Positions 42,569 to 53,320 of a stretch of DNA of 64,000 bases are shown piece after piece. The stretch covers positions 1 through 64,000 of the forward strand of contig NZ_JADOES010000011.1 in the NCBI RefSeq assembly GCF_018739885.1, in the 5' to 3' direction. The position numbers and the translations under genes are program-made. Source of the stretch: Leptothoe spongobia TAU-MAC 1115. GTDB taxonomy: Bacteria; Cyanobacteriota; Cyanobacteriia; Phormidesmidales; Phormidesmidaceae. The number at the start of each line of letters is the position of its first letter. Position 1 is the first letter of the stretch. Under the pieces are notes generated by a model. It worked only from the letters and a program-made list of their open reading frames with translations. It made no database searches and was not told the DNA's origin.

Positions 42569-43747
42569 ATGAATACTCAGATTAGTCGGCTGCGGGAGCT
42601 CGTTGGCTTGTTCCTAAAACTGGGAGTTCTTGGTTTTGGTGGTCCTCAGGCTCACATTGCCATGATTAATAATGAAGCTGTAGAACGACGGGGGTGGCTT
42701 GGGAACGAGGAGTTTAGTGATGGACTGGCTGTGTGTGAAATACTGCCCGGTCCAGCGTCTACTCAGATAGGTATATATACTGGCTATGTTTATGGCGGTT
42801 GGCTAGGAGCTTTGGTTGCAGGTCTAGCCTTTATTACTCCAGCTTTTTTGATTGTGGTGGGATTGAGCTGGGTCTATTTCCGGTTTCATCAGTTACCTCA
42901 GCTGCTGGCTTTATTTTTTGGCCTATCGCCAGTAATGATCGCCATTATTCTAGGTTTTTGCTACAAGCTTGGCTGCAAGGCTATTCAGAACTGGTTAAGT
43001 GTCGCTATAGCTGTTTTGGCATTGCTAGCTAGTGCATTTAGCGACCTGAGTACACCGGTTTTATTCTTGCTAGCAGGTCTATTGGGTATAGGAATGTATG
43101 GTCCGAAGACTCTGCAGCTCAAGAGCTTTATGCCCTTTGGGCTATTGGCAATGGTGCAACCTAGTGTTTGGGGGATGGAGCGGTTAGGAAAGTATGGATT
43201 ACCGCTGTTTACCTTTTTTCTCAAGGTAGGCACGTTGATATTTGGCGGGGGGCTAGTGATTATTCCTCTGCTGGAATTTGAGGTAGTTGAACGTCTTGGT
43301 TGGCTGACCACAACAGACTTTATTAACGGTGTGGCCATTGGTCAGCTAAGTCCTGGTCCCGTGGTACTTACGGCAGCTTTCGTTGGCTATAAAATGGCGG
43401 GTTTTGGGGGAGCGTTTATCTCTGCTGTCGGTATCTTTATGCCATCATTTTTATTTATTATGTTGGCAGCTCCCTTACTGCTCCGTTTGCGGAACAATCC
43501 CTGGGTACAGGCGTTTCTCAAAGGAATTAAACCAGCTGTGGTAGGGACGATTATGGCAGCAGCAATTCCCTTAGGAAAAACAGCTTTTGGTCAAACAACT
43601 TGGCCCTTGTCCATATTGGCTGTGGGTGTGGCGATTACATCTCTAATCGCCATCATACGATTCAACGTCACCGCCTGGAAACTGATTCTCTGCGGAGCAG
43701 CGATTGGCCTAACCGCATATCCGTTACTGGGGGGTGAAGTTGGTTAA
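42569..43747 (+). CDS. chrA: Chromate transporter ChrA
   Basis: A 392-residue two-domain chromate efflux protein. Two homologous halves each start with the family motif: FLKLGVLGFGGPQAHIAMI (17-35) and FFLKVGTLIFGGGLVIIPLLE (about 215-235). Each also carries a PGP segment: LPGPASTQIGIYTGY and SPGPVVLTAAFVGYK. About 11-12 membrane helices. It likely exports chromate (or sulfate-like anions) across the plasma membrane. Divergent from the LysR gene. Confidence 0.93.
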   Translation: MNTQISRLRELVGLFLKLGVLGFGGPQAHIAMINNEAVERRGWLGNEEFSDGLAVCEILPGPASTQIGIYTGYVYGGWLGALVAGLAFITPAFLIVVGLSWVYFRFHQLPQLLALFFGLSPVMIAIILGFCYKLGCKAIQNWLSVAIAVLALLASAFSDLSTPVLFLLAGLLGIGMYGPKTLQLKSFMPFGLLAMVQPSVWGMERLGKYGLPLFTFFLKVGTLIFGGGLVIIPLLEFEVVERLGWLTTTDFINGVAIGQLSPGPVVLTAAFVGYKMAGFGGAFISAVGIFMPSFLFIMLAAPLLLRLRNNPWVQAFLKGIKPAVVGTIMAAAIPLGKTAFGQTTWPLSILAVGVAITSLIAIIRFNVTAWKLILCGAAIGLTAYPLLGGEVG

Positions 43748-43878
43748 ATTAGCTAAATTAGAATATTTCACACAAAACAAAAACTCTGAGGTCAAACATC
43801 CATAATTCAAAATAACCTTTGGGAAGCTGCCGTTATGTCTACAAAACTAACAGTCCCTACCTCAGTGTTTCCTCAACT

Positions 43879-44937
43879 ATGCATCTCCAACCTCATCATC
43901 GCATCGCCATTTTGCTCCACAACGGGATTACCGGAGACAAGGGCAAAACTGGTTTAGCGCTGCTGCGCTATAGTCACAATCCTATTGCCGTCGTTATTGA
44001 CGAAACCTGCACCGGACAATCTATCAAGGAACTTACAGGTATTGATCGGCATGTCCCTATTGTTGCCACTATGGAAGCGGCTTTGGCTCATAGGGCAGAT
44101 GTGTTGGCAATTGGATTGGCTCCATCGGGAGGACGTTTACCAGAACCATGGGTAGAGGATGTCAGGGTTGCGATCGCAGCAGGCCTTAACGTCATGAATG
44201 GTCTCCACACCTATTTCAATGACGATCCTAGTCTCATCAAGCATCTTGATCCAACCCAATATCCCGATCAGTGGATTTGGGATATGCGTCAAGAACCTAG
44301 CGGGCTATCAGTTGGATCGGGTAAAGCTCGCCACCTAAATTGTCGACGTGTCCTAGCTGTCGGTACAGATATGGCTGTCGGCAAAATGTCTACCTGTATT
44401 GAACTCAATCAAGCAACTCAGGCTAGAGGTCTAAAGTCCCAACTGATTGCCACAGGCCAAACGGCCCTCATGCTCGGAGCACCAGGCATAGCCCTTGATG
44501 CAGTGAGGGTAGACTTTGCAGCTGGCGCTGTAGAACAGGCCATCCTTGCCCATAGTGATGACAAGGATGTGATCTATGTTGAGGGCCAGGGTTCCCTGCT
44601 AAATCCAGCCTCTACTGCCACATTGCCATTACTGCGGGGCTCCCAACCTACTCACCTAGTGTTAGTACACAAAATAAACCTGGAACACATTCAACACTTT
44701 CCAGAGTTTTCAATTCCTCCTATTGAAGAGGTGGTTCATCTCTATGAAACTGTAGCGGCAGCAGGAGGGACATTTGCAACAGCAAAAATTACAGGTATTG
44801 CGTTAAACACTTTTGGAATAGGTGAAGATGAGGCAAGAGACGCAATCACCTCCCTATCAAAAACTACCGGACTCCCCTGTACAGACGTTGTCCGCTTTAG
44901 TCCAGAACCCATTCTGGACAGCATTCTAAGCGATTGA
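43879..44937 (+). CDS. DUF1611 protein (DgcN-like)
   Basis: A 352-residue DUF1611 protein starting at ATG 43879 (MHLQPHHRIAILLH); the longer frame begins with an unlikely TTG. Motifs: HNGITGDKGKTGLALLRYS, GLAPSGGRLPEPW, GLHTYFNDDP, VGTDMAVGKMSTCIEL (a P-loop-like segment, about 175-190), ATGQTALMLGAPGIALDAVRVDFAAGA and EGQGSLLNPAS. The reported member DgcN is an N-acetyltransferase of D-glutamate metabolism working with a partner epimerase, but no such gene is next to it here. Function is therefore tentative. Confidence 0.8.
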   Translation: MHLQPHHRIAILLHNGITGDKGKTGLALLRYSHNPIAVVIDETCTGQSIKELTGIDRHVPIVATMEAALAHRADVLAIGLAPSGGRLPEPWVEDVRVAIAAGLNVMNGLHTYFNDDPSLIKHLDPTQYPDQWIWDMRQEPSGLSVGSGKARHLNCRRVLAVGTDMAVGKMSTCIELNQATQARGLKSQLIATGQTALMLGAPGIALDAVRVDFAAGAVEQAILAHSDDKDVIYVEGQGSLLNPASTATLPLLRGSQPTHLVLVHKINLEHIQHFPEFSIPPIEEVVHLYETVAAAGGTFATAKITGIALNTFGIGEDEARDAITSLSKTTGLPCTDVVRFSPEPILDSILSD

Positions 44938-45019
44938 AGTTTTTGATAGGGCAAGGCCCTGGTAAAGCAAAATCCTAAACCTTACCAACGATGCCTATCA
45001 CCACTCAAAACTCAAAAAA

Positions 45020-45244
45020 TTACTTTTTCCTCAAACGATAGGTAATACGTCCCTTAGTCAGGTCATAGGGAGTTAGTTCAACCTTTACCCGATCGCCTGG
45101 CAAAATCTTGATGTAGTTACGACGGATTTTGCCAGAGATATGGGCTAGTACATTAAACCCATTATCCAAATCTACCCGAAACATGGCATTGGGAAGAGAT
45201 TCGGTAACGGTCCCTTCCATTTCAATTAAATCTTGCTTAGACAA
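45020..45244 (-). CDS. infA: Translation initiation factor IF-1
   Basis: A 74-residue OB-fold protein ([51 protein letters not shown]) that binds the 30S A site with IF-2 and IF-3. It is the last gene of the minus-strand block, 263 bases after adk. In most cyanobacteria rpmJ would follow directly. Here rpmJ is 16 kb away on the other strand. Confidence 0.97.
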
Positions 45245-45284
45245 TTAGCTATTCCTCACTTCAGTAAACAATCAAACATATAAA

Positions 45285-45311
45285 GCGGACGGACTTTAAC
45301 CGTCCACCCGC
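45285..45311 (-). promoter_or_regulatory. Hairpin in the adk-infA intergenic region
   Basis: GGACGG (45287-45292) and CCGTCC (45300-45305) form a stem with a 7-base loop in the long gap before infA. No U-tract follows on the minus strand, so it is more likely a processing or leader structure than a terminator. Confidence 0.35.
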
Positions 45312-45507
45312 TTCTACAGCAGATACCCTATTGTTTTAGGAATATTTGCCTGACTCAATGACATATCTCAGGGCGTTCATCGCCATACGCTTGGCCTTAA
45401 TTCATGAGACCAATGTTACAAGGGTAACAAACGATACCCAAAATGAGACGGGACAGCAGCTCCACAACCGAAGACTTGTAAAGTAGCTAGAGTTGCTACG
45501 CAAACTT

Positions 45508-46062
45508 CTAGGCTTGCAAAACCTGCTTCAAATCAGAAGCTACTGAGTCCAGGGACTGATGACCATTAACCGATACAAGCTGTTGGCGGCTTCTAAAAAA
45601 TTCAATCAACGGTTCCGTTTGCTGATGGTAAACCTCTAACCGATTACGAATTACCTCTTCATTATCGTCCTTACGTCCACGAGCCAACAGACGCGATATC
45701 AAAACATTATCTGGAACTTCCAGATTTAGAACACATTCGCAAGGCTGCCCTATTTCTGCCAACAATTTATCTAAAAAGTTAGCTTGGCTGACATTACGAG
45801 GAAAGCCATCCAAAATCCAACCTTTACTCGCATCATCCTGAGCCAGACGCTCACGAATAAGATCCAAAATTAGATCATCAGGGACGAGTTCACCTGAATT
45901 CATATAGGATTCAGCTTTTTGACCCAGATCACTCTTAGCAGCTACTGCTGAACGCAAAATGTCACCAGTTGAGATATGAGGCACGCCAAAGTTCTTGGAT
46001 AGAACGGCGGCCTGAGTCCCCTTACCAGCCCCTGGAGGGCCTAAAAAAATTACTCTGATCAC
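45508..46062 (-). CDS. adk: Adenylate kinase
   Basis: A 184-residue short-type kinase converting ATP and AMP to two ADP. The P-loop GPPGAGKGTQA is at 8-18. STGDILR (AMP site) and DGFPRNVSQA (about 84-93) are intact. The zinc-LID is absent, as expected for the short form. A GTG start lies in the secY stop (TAGTG), a one-base overlap showing coupling to secY. Confidence 0.96.
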   Translation of the reverse strand: MIRVIFLGPPGAGKGTQAAVLSKNFGVPHISTGDILRSAVAAKSDLGQKAESYMNSGELVPDDLILDLIRERLAQDDASKGWILDGFPRNVSQANFLDKLLAEIGQPCECVLNLEVPDNVLISRLLARGRKDDNEEVIRNRLEVYHQQTEPLIEFFRSRQQLVSVNGHQSLDSVASDLKQVLQA

Positions 46063-47384
46063 TACTTTTTCACCATACCTTCGTAACGTTGAGAAATCAC
46101 ATAAGTTTGAATCTGCTTGGCAGTATCAATCGCCACACCAACCAAAATCAATAGCGACGTAGCACCTAAGCCCTGAAATACGGTTACGCGCAAACCACTT
46201 TCCACCATACTGGGCACCACAGCAACAATACCAAGGAACAAGGCACCTAAAAATGTGAGTCGATTCAGAACTTTAGCAATAAAGTCGCTAGTTGCTTTAC
46301 CAGGACGAATTCCAGGAATACTAGCACCCATCTTTTTCAAGTTCCGCGACATATCCTCAGGATCTACCACCAATGATGCATAGAAATAGCTGAAGAACAA
46401 AATCATCACCAAGTACATCAGGTTATAAGGAATAGAACCTGGACTCAAAAACTGATTCACAAAATCTGAAACACCTGGGTTAGAAAGAGTACTGGCAATA
46501 TAGGGAGCCGCCTGCAAAGGAAGAACCAAAATAGCTGAGGCAAAAATAATTGGCATCACGCCCCCCTGGTTGAGACGCAGGGGCAAGTAATTACTCTTCT
46601 CCAAATAGAGCTTTCGACCTACCTGCCGTCGAGCCGACACAATCGGAATTCGACGCATACCCTCTTGAACAAACACAATTCCGACAACCATGGCCAAATA
46701 AACCAAGCTGACAACAACGATGCCTGCTACATCCTGACGAGAGGATGTGGGAGACTGAGCCACAGTCACAGCACTATTTAGCAATCGCGGCAGTGATGAA
46801 ACAATGTTCAAAAAGATCAGCAGTGATGCGCCATTACCAACACCACGCTCAGTAATTAACTCTCCCACCCACATGACGAACATTGAACCGGCCGTCAGGG
46901 CTACAGCTGTTTCAACAATGAATGGGATACCAGGTTGATTCGCAAAAGGACTCAATAAGAAACTTGCCAATAGCGTACTCTGCAAAACTGCCCAACCCAT
47001 TGCTACGTAGCGAGTGATTTGGGAAATTTTACGACGTCCAGCCTCTCCCTCATTTTTCTGAAGATCTTCTAACTGAGGAATAGCGGCTGTCAGCAGCTGC
47101 ATGATGATGGAGGCATTAATATAAGGCAAAATGCCTAAAGCAAAAATACCTAGCAAAGATAAGCCACCACCCACAAAGATATCTAGAAATCCCAGTAGAC
47201 CTCCAGCATCAACCTGCTGTGAGAAAGCGACACGATCAATCCCTGGCACAGGAATATACATTCCTAAACGTACCAGCACCAATAACCCTAAAGTCACCAG
47301 CAACCGACCTCGCAGACCAGCCGCTTGCGCCATCTGCAAAAAGGTTTCCTGAGCGCTGGGTGTCTTTCCTCGACTGACAACCAT
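46062..47384 (-). CDS. secY: Preprotein translocase subunit SecY
   Basis: A 440-residue channel protein with ten membrane helices that moves proteins across the plasma and thylakoid membranes with SecE and SecG. It has GILPYINASIIMQLL (plug/helix 2b, about 83-97), NGASLLIFLNIVSS, VSARRQVGRKLYLEKSNYLPLRLNQGGVMPIIFAS and the late cytoplasmic loop PEDMSRNLKKMGASIPGIRPGKAT. Located after rplO (87-base gap) as in the spc operon. Confidence 0.97.
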   Translation of the reverse strand: MVVSRGKTPSAQETFLQMAQAAGLRGRLLVTLGLLVLVRLGMYIPVPGIDRVAFSQQVDAGGLLGFLDIFVGGGLSLLGIFALGILPYINASIIMQLLTAAIPQLEDLQKNEGEAGRRKISQITRYVAMGWAVLQSTLLASFLLSPFANQPGIPFIVETAVALTAGSMFVMWVGELITERGVGNGASLLIFLNIVSSLPRLLNSAVTVAQSPTSSRQDVAGIVVVSLVYLAMVVGIVFVQEGMRRIPIVSARRQVGRKLYLEKSNYLPLRLNQGGVMPIIFASAILVLPLQAAPYIASTLSNPGVSDFVNQFLSPGSIPYNLMYLVMILFFSYFYASLVVDPEDMSRNLKKMGASIPGIRPGKATSDFIAKVLNRLTFLGALFLGIVAVVPSMVESGLRVTVFQGLGATSLLILVGVAIDTAKQIQTYVISQRYEGMVKK

Positions 47385-47471
47385 AAGTTTAGATTCTAAT
47401 TAAACGCAAGCTGTACCCAGGCCATAAACCCAGAGCACAGCTAAACTGATATGTATGCTCATTCTAGAGGC

Positions 47472-47918
47472 TTACGCCACGATTTCACAGGTCCCACCAG
47501 CGGCCTCAATTTTAGCTTTGGCACTTTGCGTAAATGCTGCTGCTTTAACTGTAAGAGCAACATTCAGTTCTCCATTGCCCAAAATTTTCAGCGGGCCATC
47601 ATTTGAAGTAATAATGCCAACATCCATCAGAGACGCCATCGTTACTTCTGAACCAGCCGATAGCTCAGCCAAACGTGAAACATTGAGCACGGTAAACACT
47701 TTCTGATTGACAATGGGAAAGTGCTTAAGCTTTGGAATCCGACGATACAACGGTAGCTGACCACCTTCAAAGCCAGGACGGGTAGGACGACCTGAACGAG
47801 ATTTTTGGCCACGCATCCCAAAACCACAGGTAGCTCCCTGACCTGCAGCGATACCACGACCTACGCGACGACGGCGACGCTTTGAACCAGCTTTAGGCTG
47901 AGCATCCTCTAGTCTCAT
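47472..47918 (-). CDS. rplO: Ribosomal protein L15
   Basis: Start at ATG 47918 ([18 protein letters not shown]), 148 residues. The basic N-terminal extension with [24 protein letters not shown] winds into 23S rRNA. The globular end carries the LKILGNGEL and [10 protein letters not shown] motifs. The TTG five codons upstream would lengthen it but adds no conserved sequence. Late-assembly protein of the 50S subunit. Confidence 0.96.
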   Translation of the reverse strand: MRLEDAQPKAGSKRRRRRVGRGIAAGQGATCGFGMRGQKSRSGRPTRPGFEGGQLPLYRRIPKLKHFPIVNQKVFTVLNVSRLAELSAGSEVTMASLMDVGIITSNDGPLKILGNGELNVALTVKAAAFTQSAKAKIEAAGGTCEIVA

Positions 47919-47954
47919 TGTTTCAAAATCCAAGTAAATTCAACTATTTCAGAC

Positions 47955-48479
47955 CTACGCATAAAGCTTCTCAAGCGGTATTCCTCGCTCTTTAGCCACC
48001 TCAGAGAAGGTTCTCAATGAGGCCAGAGCATCGGCAGCTGCTCGAGCATTATTCAGCTGATTGTCAGAACCTAGCTGCTTAGCCAAAACATTTCGTACAC
48101 CCGCTAATTCAAGCACAGTTCGCACCGCACCACCAGCAATTACACCAGTACCAGGAGCTGCTGGACGCATAAATACACGAGCACCACCTGCCTCACCAGT
48201 CGATGGATGCGGTAATGAATAAGCTTTATTCAGAGGAACTTCAACCAAGTTTTTTTTGCCATCGGCGACGCCTTTTTTAACAGCACCAATAACATCACTG
48301 GCTTTCCCAACCCCAACACCAACTTGGCCTTTCTCATTACCAATGACCACAATGGCACGGAAACTGAGTTTCTTACCACCCTTGACTACTTTAGTCACAC
48401 GGCGAATTTGGACCACTCGCTCCTGCCACTCTGAATCCTTCTCTTTATTCTTATTTCCCTTGCGACGTTCCTTTGCCAT
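47955..48479 (-). CDS. rpsE: Ribosomal protein S5
   Basis: A 174-residue 30S protein acting in decoding accuracy and mRNA unwinding. It has the RNA-binding [34 protein letters not shown] stretch and the [22 protein letters not shown] loop. An unusually Lys-rich start ([15 protein letters not shown]) precedes it, as in other cyanobacteria. 22 bases after rplR. Confidence 0.97.
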   Translation of the reverse strand: MAKERRKGNKNKEKDSEWQERVVQIRRVTKVVKGGKKLSFRAIVVIGNEKGQVGVGVGKASDVIGAVKKGVADGKKNLVEVPLNKAYSLPHPSTGEAGGARVFMRPAAPGTGVIAGGAVRTVLELAGVRNVLAKQLGSDNQLNNARAAADALASLRTFSEVAKERGIPLEKLYA

Positions 48480-48501
48480 GATTTAAATCCCTGTAGAAGT
48501 C

Positions 48502-48861
48502 TTAGAAATCCAGACCAGCTTCACGAGCAGCCTCTGCCAAAGCCGCAACTCGACCATGGTAAAGTTTACCACCACGATCAAAAACGACTTGCTTTACCCC
48601 TTTAGCCAAAGAACGCTCTGCGATCAACTTACCAACCTTGGCAGAAGCATCCTTAGTAGCACCACCCTCATCATTTTTGAGATCGCTGTCTAGCGTAGAT
48701 GCAGCTGCTAAAGTGTGATGCTTATAATCATCAATCACCTGAGCATAAATATGATTATTCGAGCGATAAACCGCTAATCTAGGTCGCTCGGCTGTACCTT
48801 TAACCCGACGACGAATACGCACGTGGCGGCGATGGGTGGATTGTTTTCGCGTTGCTTTCAT
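48502..48861 (-). CDS. rplR: Ribosomal protein L18
   Basis: A 119-residue protein that brings 5S rRNA to the 50S subunit with L5. [34 protein letters not shown] is at 12-45, and [26 protein letters not shown] closes it. Seven bases downstream of rplF. Confidence 0.97.
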   Translation of the reverse strand: MKATRKQSTHRRHVRIRRRVKGTAERPRLAVYRSNNHIYAQVIDDYKHHTLAAASTLDSDLKNDEGGATKDASAKVGKLIAERSLAKGVKQVVFDRGGKLYHGRVAALAEAAREAGLDF

Positions 48862-48868
48862 AACTCAA

Positions 48869-49405
48869 TTACTTCCCTGCTTTACCAGCTTTACGTCTAA
48901 CCATCTCACCGAGATAGCGTACTCCTTTACCTTTGTAAGGCTCAGGGGGTCGAGCATCACGAACTTTAGCGGCAATCGTACCAACCAACTCCTTATCAAT
49001 ACCACTAATAATCACATTGGTATTGCTCTCTACCTTAAAATCAATACCTGCTGGCGGTTCAAACTCAACCGGATGGCTATAGCCCAAGTTCATAGTTAGC
49101 ATCTTGCCCTTAACAGCAGCACGATAACCAACACCTTTAATTTCAAGTCGTTTCTCAAAGCCTTTGGAAACGCCCTCTACCATATTGGCAATTAAGGTTC
49201 GCGATAACCCATGACGAGCCCGCGCCGTACGCGAGTCATCCTGACGGGTTACAACGATATGCTCCCCTTCTTGGGCAATATCAACTTCCCTGGGCAAAAT
49301 CCGAGATAGCTCTCCCTTTGGCCCTTTAACAACCACTGACTGAGCATCAATAGACACGGTTACACCTGAAGGCACAGGTACCGGCTTTTTACCAATCCGA
49401 GACAT
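48869..49405 (-). CDS. rplF: Ribosomal protein L6
   Basis: Start at ATG 49405 ([15 protein letters not shown]), 178 residues; the 14 extra upstream codons are not conserved. Two similar beta domains, with the second carrying the [31 protein letters not shown] signature that contacts 23S rRNA near the sarcin-ricin loop. 64 bases after rpsH. Confidence 0.97.
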   Translation of the reverse strand: MSRIGKKPVPVPSGVTVSIDAQSVVVKGPKGELSRILPREVDIAQEGEHIVVTRQDDSRTARARHGLSRTLIANMVEGVSKGFEKRLEIKGVGYRAAVKGKMLTMNLGYSHPVEFEPPAGIDFKVESNTNVIISGIDKELVGTIAAKVRDARPPEPYKGKGVRYLGEMVRRKAGKAGK

Positions 49406-49469
49406 TTTTAATCCTTCCCTAACCGCCAGCAACGGCAATGCGAACAACTAATATAAGTGAGGCAACTGA

Positions 49470-49871
49470 TCACCAGATGTAACAGAGGACTTCTCCACCT
49501 ACTCCCTTGTGCCGAGCATCTCTGTCAGTCATGATGCCACTCGAGGTAGAAACAATAGCTATACCGATACCTCCCAAAACACGAGGCAGATCCTTACAGC
49601 TTGAGTAGACTCGCAACCCCGGCTTGCTCACACGAGTCAAATTACGAATGATGGGTTGCTGCATTTTCCCTTTATATTTCAGGTTCACAGTCATCATACG
49701 TGCAACCCCTTCCGCCGACTCTGAGGTATCGCCGATAAAGCCTTCAGACTGAAGCACTTTGGCAATATTACGAGTAACCTTGGTAGATGGAATTTGGACA
49801 GTCCTATGCCGCGCAAGATTTGCATTTCGGATGCGCGTCAGCATGTCTGAAATCGTATCGTTAGACGCCAT
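49470..49871 (-). CDS. rpsH: Ribosomal protein S8
   Basis: A 133-residue 16S-binding protein of the 30S platform. [19 protein letters not shown] at the start and [27 protein letters not shown] at the end are diagnostic. In enterobacteria S8 represses the spc operon; whether that holds here is not visible. 20 bases after rplE. Confidence 0.97.
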   Translation of the reverse strand: MASNDTISDMLTRIRNANLARHRTVQIPSTKVTRNIAKVLQSEGFIGDTSESAEGVARMMTVNLKYKGKMQQPIIRNLTRVSKPGLRVYSSCKDLPRVLGGIGIAIVSTSSGIMTDRDARHKGVGGEVLCYIW

Positions 49872-49891
49872 ATTTCTCTCTCGTATAAACC

Positions 49892-50437
49892 TCAGCTATC
49901 CCGGAACGGCATTCCCAACTCTTTGAGGAGGGCACGGCCTTCCTCATCAGTCTTAGCGGTGGTCACAATTGTGATATCCATGCCTCGAACTTGGTCAACA
50001 CCGTCGTAATCGACCTCAGGGAAAATCAATTGCTCGCGCAACCCCAGGGTATAATTTCCTCGCCCATCAAAACTTCTAGGACTTACGCCACGAAAGTCGC
50101 GAATTCGAGGTAAAACCAAATTTATTAAACGATTTAAGAACGCATACATACGCTGAGAGCGAAGAGTAACCATTACCCCCACTGGCATGCCTTGACGAAT
50201 CTTAAATCCAGCAATTGCTTTTTTTGCACGAGTAATAACAGGCCGCTGCCCGGTTATTACTCCGACCTCACTTACTGAAGCCTCTAACGCCTTCGCGTTT
50301 TGCGAAGCCTCTCCTAAACCACGATTAACAGTAACTTTGAGTACTTTAGGTACCTGATGCACGTTCTTATACTCAAACTGTTCCATAAGTTTAGGAACAA
50401 CTTTCGTATTGTAAAAATCTTTGAGCTGTTCAGCCAT
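49892..50437 (-). CDS. rplE: Ribosomal protein L5
   Basis: Start at ATG 50437 ([13 protein letters not shown]), 181 residues; the frame upstream is not conserved. It binds 5S rRNA and forms the bridge to S13. [40 protein letters not shown] and [24 protein letters not shown] are the typical blocks. 44 bases after rplX. Confidence 0.96.
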   Translation of the reverse strand: MAEQLKDFYNTKVVPKLMEQFEYKNVHQVPKVLKVTVNRGLGEASQNAKALEASVSEVGVITGQRPVITRAKKAIAGFKIRQGMPVGVMVTLRSQRMYAFLNRLINLVLPRIRDFRGVSPRSFDGRGNYTLGLREQLIFPEVDYDGVDQVRGMDITIVTTAKTDEEGRALLKELGMPFRDS

Positions 50438-50481
50438 TCTCTCTTTCCTTTCCCTGGGCTTGGTCAGGGACAAACATTGAG

Positions 50482-50823
50482 CTAATCAAGGATTTCGCCT
50501 GTCTTTTTCAAGACTCGAACTTTGCGGCCATCATCAGTAAAGGTGTGACCAACACGACTGGCTACTTTTTCCTTTGTGGAATAAAGCATTACATTTGAGC
50601 TATGAACTGGAAACTCAGATGTAACAATTTGTCCAGATTCACCCTCTTGACGAGGTTTGACATGCTTAGTACGAATATTCACACCTTCCACAACCACCTG
50701 ACTTTTTTTAGGCAAGACGGCGGTAACTTCACCAACTTTGCCCTTATCTTTACCAGTGATTATCTGTACGGTGTCACCTTTTTTGATGTGCATCTTATGA
50801 CGCACAGGTTGCTTAGTAGCCAC
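50482..50823 (-). CDS. rplX: Ribosomal protein L24
   Basis: A 113-residue KOW-domain protein ([23 protein letters not shown], residues 11-33) that starts 50S folding. It uses a GTG start inside the rplN stop (TAGTG), a one-base overlap. ATG at residue 11 would remove ten weakly conserved residues. Confidence 0.95.
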   Translation of the reverse strand: MATKQPVRHKMHIKKGDTVQIITGKDKGKVGEVTAVLPKKSQVVVEGVNIRTKHVKPRQEGESGQIVTSEFPVHSSNVMLYSTKEKVASRVGHTFTDDGRKVRVLKKTGEILD

Positions 50824-51188
50824 TACAGTACCTCCGGTGCTAGTGAAACAATTTTGGTAAAGTTTCTATCACGCAACTCTCTAGCAACTGGCCCAAAAAC
50901 CCGAGTCCCCTTCGGGTTGTTGTCATTGTTGATGAGAACAGCTGCATTATCGTCAAAACGAATGCTCATACCACTGCTGCGACGAAGATTTTTCTTAGTA
51001 CGCACTACAACGGCACGCACTACATCAGATTTCTTAACCCCCATATTGGGCAACGCATCTTTAACAACGGCAATAATGACATCACCGACACTGGCATAGC
51101 GTCGATTACCACCCAAGACACGAATGCACATAAGCTTACGTGCACCGCTATTGTCCGCCACATTCAGATATGTTTCTTGCTGAATCAT
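50823..51188 (-). CDS. rplN: Ribosomal protein L14
   Basis: A 121-residue protein at the subunit interface. [27 protein letters not shown] opens it, and [15 protein letters not shown] and [16 protein letters not shown] follow. It contacts L19 and 16S helix 14. 12 bases downstream of rpsQ and coupled to rplX. Confidence 0.97.
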   Translation of the reverse strand: MIQQETYLNVADNSGARKLMCIRVLGGNRRYASVGDVIIAVVKDALPNMGVKKSDVVRAVVVRTKKNLRRSSGMSIRFDDNAAVLINNDNNPKGTRVFGPVARELRDRNFTKIVSLAPEVL

Positions 51189-51200
51189 TGATCGGCTCCC

Positions 51201-51452
51201 CTACACTTTTTCAGAACTGCCTAGGATATCGGCGACAACCCAGCACTTAGTTCGACTTAGGGGACGAGTTTCGCGAATTCGAACAATATCCCCAGCCTTA
51301 CATTCATTAGAATCATCGTGAGCTTTGTACTTTTTAGTACGGACGACAATTTTTTGATATTTAGGATGAGAAACACGACTTTCAACAGCCACTACAACTG
51401 TCTTGTCCATCTTGTCGCTAACAACTCGCCCTGTTAGTTCCTTAGCTGCCAT
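51201..51452 (-). CDS. rpsQ: Ribosomal protein S17
   Basis: An 83-residue OB-fold 30S protein: [31 protein letters not shown] then [18 protein letters not shown]. It binds helix 11 of 16S rRNA early in assembly. 13 bases after rpmC. Confidence 0.97.
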   Translation of the reverse strand: MAAKELTGRVVSDKMDKTVVVAVESRVSHPKYQKIVVRTKKYKAHDDSNECKAGDIVRIRETRPLSRTKCWVVADILGSSEKV

Positions 51453-51465
51453 AGCTGATTAACTC

Positions 51466-51711
51466 CTACTGCTCGCTACTCACTGCCGCATCATCGTTAG
51501 CTGAATCACCTGCCAACTGACGCTCACGCTCGATAGTCATTAGCTGAGCTAACTTACGGCGAGCATGCTTAAATTGATGAAACCCAGTCTCCATCTGACG
51601 AGTTGCCTGATTGAAACGCAAATCAAACAGCTCGCGCTTTACATTTGCAATTTCGGTCGAGAGCTCATCATCACTGAGCTCTCTCAACTCTTTAGCCTTA
51701 GAAAGTGCCAT
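51466..51711 (-). CDS. rpmC: Ribosomal protein L29
   Basis: An 81-residue helical hairpin near the tunnel exit ([38 protein letters not shown]). It is longer than the usual 60-70 residues because of an acidic, Ser/Ala tail ([12 protein letters not shown]), as in other cyanobacteria. Only 3 bases from rplP. Confidence 0.96.
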   Translation of the reverse strand: MALSKAKELRELSDDELSTEIANVKRELFDLRFNQATRQMETGFHQFKHARRKLAQLMTIERERQLAGDSANDDAAVSSEQ

Positions 51712-51714
51712 AAC

Positions 51715-52134
51715 CTACCCCTCCAATCCTTCACGGGCAACGAACTTAGTTTTGAATGGCAGTTTAAAGGAAGCCAAACGCATTGCTTCACGTGCAATAT
51801 CTTCAGGTACGCCTGTGATCTCAAAAAGAATTCGGCCAGGCTTGATCACAGCAACCCAGAATTCTGGATTACCTTTACCAGAACCCATACGGGTTTCAGC
51901 AGGACGCATGGTCACAGGCTTATCTGGAAAGACACGGATCCATATTTTTCCGCCACGCTTGACGTAGCGAGTCATCGCACGACGAGCAGCTTCAATCTGA
52001 CGAGAGGTCATCCAAGAACATTCAGTTGCTTGAAGAGCATACTCACCAAAATTAATTTTGCTGCCCCGATAGGCCATACCGCGCATACGACCGCGATGCT
52101 GTTTACGAAATTTTGTTCTTCTAGGACTCAGCAT
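51715..52134 (-). CDS. rplP: Ribosomal protein L16
   Basis: A 139-residue protein beside the A-site tRNA elbow: [69 protein letters not shown]. Full length with no odd residues. It follows rpsC by 36 bases. Confidence 0.97.
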   Translation of the reverse strand: MLSPRRTKFRKQHRGRMRGMAYRGSKINFGEYALQATECSWMTSRQIEAARRAMTRYVKRGGKIWIRVFPDKPVTMRPAETRMGSGKGNPEFWVAVIKPGRILFEITGVPEDIAREAMRLASFKLPFKTKFVAREGLEG

Positions 52135-52170
52135 GGTGCTTAAACAGGCTAAAAAGCTAAAGAGAAATAT

Positions 52171-52902
52171 TTAAGAATCGTTGGAACGATCTTCAAATTG
52201 CTGACGACGACGTGGCTGACGACGACGTGGCTGATTGTTAGCGGGTTGAGGAACATCTTCTTGGCCCGGAATAATTTCACCCTTAAAGACCCAGATCTTG
52301 ATCCCTAAAATGCCGTAGGTAGTCTGTGCAGTTTTATAGGCATAGTCAATATTTGCACGCAAGGTATGTAGCGGTACTCGACCTTCACGAGTCCACTCAG
52401 TACGAGCAATTTCAGCACCATTCAGACGACCACTCACTTGAATCTTAATACCCTCAACTCCAGCGCGTTGGGCACGTTGAATAGTCTGGCGTACAACCCG
52501 ACGAAACGATACACGACGCTCTAGCTGTTGAGTAATGTACTCGGCGATCAGAGCAGCTTCCGCATCAACACGAGCAACTTCGATCACATTGATACGAATT
52601 TGACGAGTGTTGTCTTTGAGTTTCTTTTGCAACCCAGCTCGCAGCGATTCAATACCAGTACCACCACGACCGACTACAACACCAGGGCGCGCTGTGTGCA
52701 CCTCTAAATCAATTTGATCAGCTTTTCGTGCAATCTTAATATCGGAAATGCCAGCATTATTGAGAGTCTTCTCAATAAATTGACGAATCACATGATCCTC
52801 TTGCAGCTGACTGGGATATTGCTTTGAATCCGCATACCAACAGGAGGCATGCTCTTTGGTAATACCAAGTCGAAATCCAATTGGGTGAATTTTCTGTCCC
52901 AC
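52171..52902 (-). CDS. rpsC: Ribosomal protein S3
   Basis: A 243-residue protein at the mRNA entry. [17 protein letters not shown] opens it. A KH domain ([21 protein letters not shown], about 72-92) and the conserved [15 protein letters not shown] and [29 protein letters not shown] follow. The tail is basic with the direct repeat RRRQPRRRQ. 44 bases after rplV. Confidence 0.97.
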   Translation of the reverse strand: MGQKIHPIGFRLGITKEHASCWYADSKQYPSQLQEDHVIRQFIEKTLNNAGISDIKIARKADQIDLEVHTARPGVVVGRGGTGIESLRAGLQKKLKDNTRQIRINVIEVARVDAEAALIAEYITQQLERRVSFRRVVRQTIQRAQRAGVEGIKIQVSGRLNGAEIARTEWTREGRVPLHTLRANIDYAYKTAQTTYGILGIKIWVFKGEIIPGQEDVPQPANNQPRRRQPRRRQQFEDRSNDS

Positions 52903-52946
52903 AGATCCTTCCTTATACAGAGCTAACAGTAAAAAAGTAGTCGGTT

Positions 52947-53309
52947 CTAGCTAGCAGAGCCGGGAGCTACTGCAATTGTGATATGGCAAGTCGGTTTACG
53001 AATTTGATAAGCACGACCCTGAGCCCTAGGACGGTAACGTTTCAGTACAGGACCTTGATCAGCAAATGCCTCACTGATGTATAGATCCACAGGATCCATA
53101 CCATTATTATGTTCGGCGTTAGCTACAGCGGAACGAAGTACTTTCAGAATTGGCTCACAAGCTCTGTAAGGCATAAATTCAAGAATGATCAGAGCCTCTC
53201 GATAGGAAAGACCACGAATTTGATCGAGCACTCGACGCACCTTATGGGGAGACATCCGAATGTAGCGAGCAACAGATTTAACTTGATTATTACTGTCGAT
53301 TTCAACCAT
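52947..53309 (-). CDS. rplV: Ribosomal protein L22
   Basis: A 120-residue protein lining the exit tunnel: [35 protein letters not shown] and the beta-hairpin [28 protein letters not shown], where macrolide-resistance changes are known in other bacteria. 11 bases after rpsS. Confidence 0.97.
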   Translation of the reverse strand: MVEIDSNNQVKSVARYIRMSPHKVRRVLDQIRGLSYREALIILEFMPYRACEPILKVLRSAVANAEHNNGMDPVDLYISEAFADQGPVLKRYRPRAQGRAYQIRKPTCHITIAVAPGSAS

Positions 53310-53320
53310 GGCTAACCTCC

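Noticed and set aside
45245..45507. Missed tRNA or small RNA between adk and infA
   Set aside because: No cloverleaf, T-loop sequence or known RNA motif was found; only a short hairpin.
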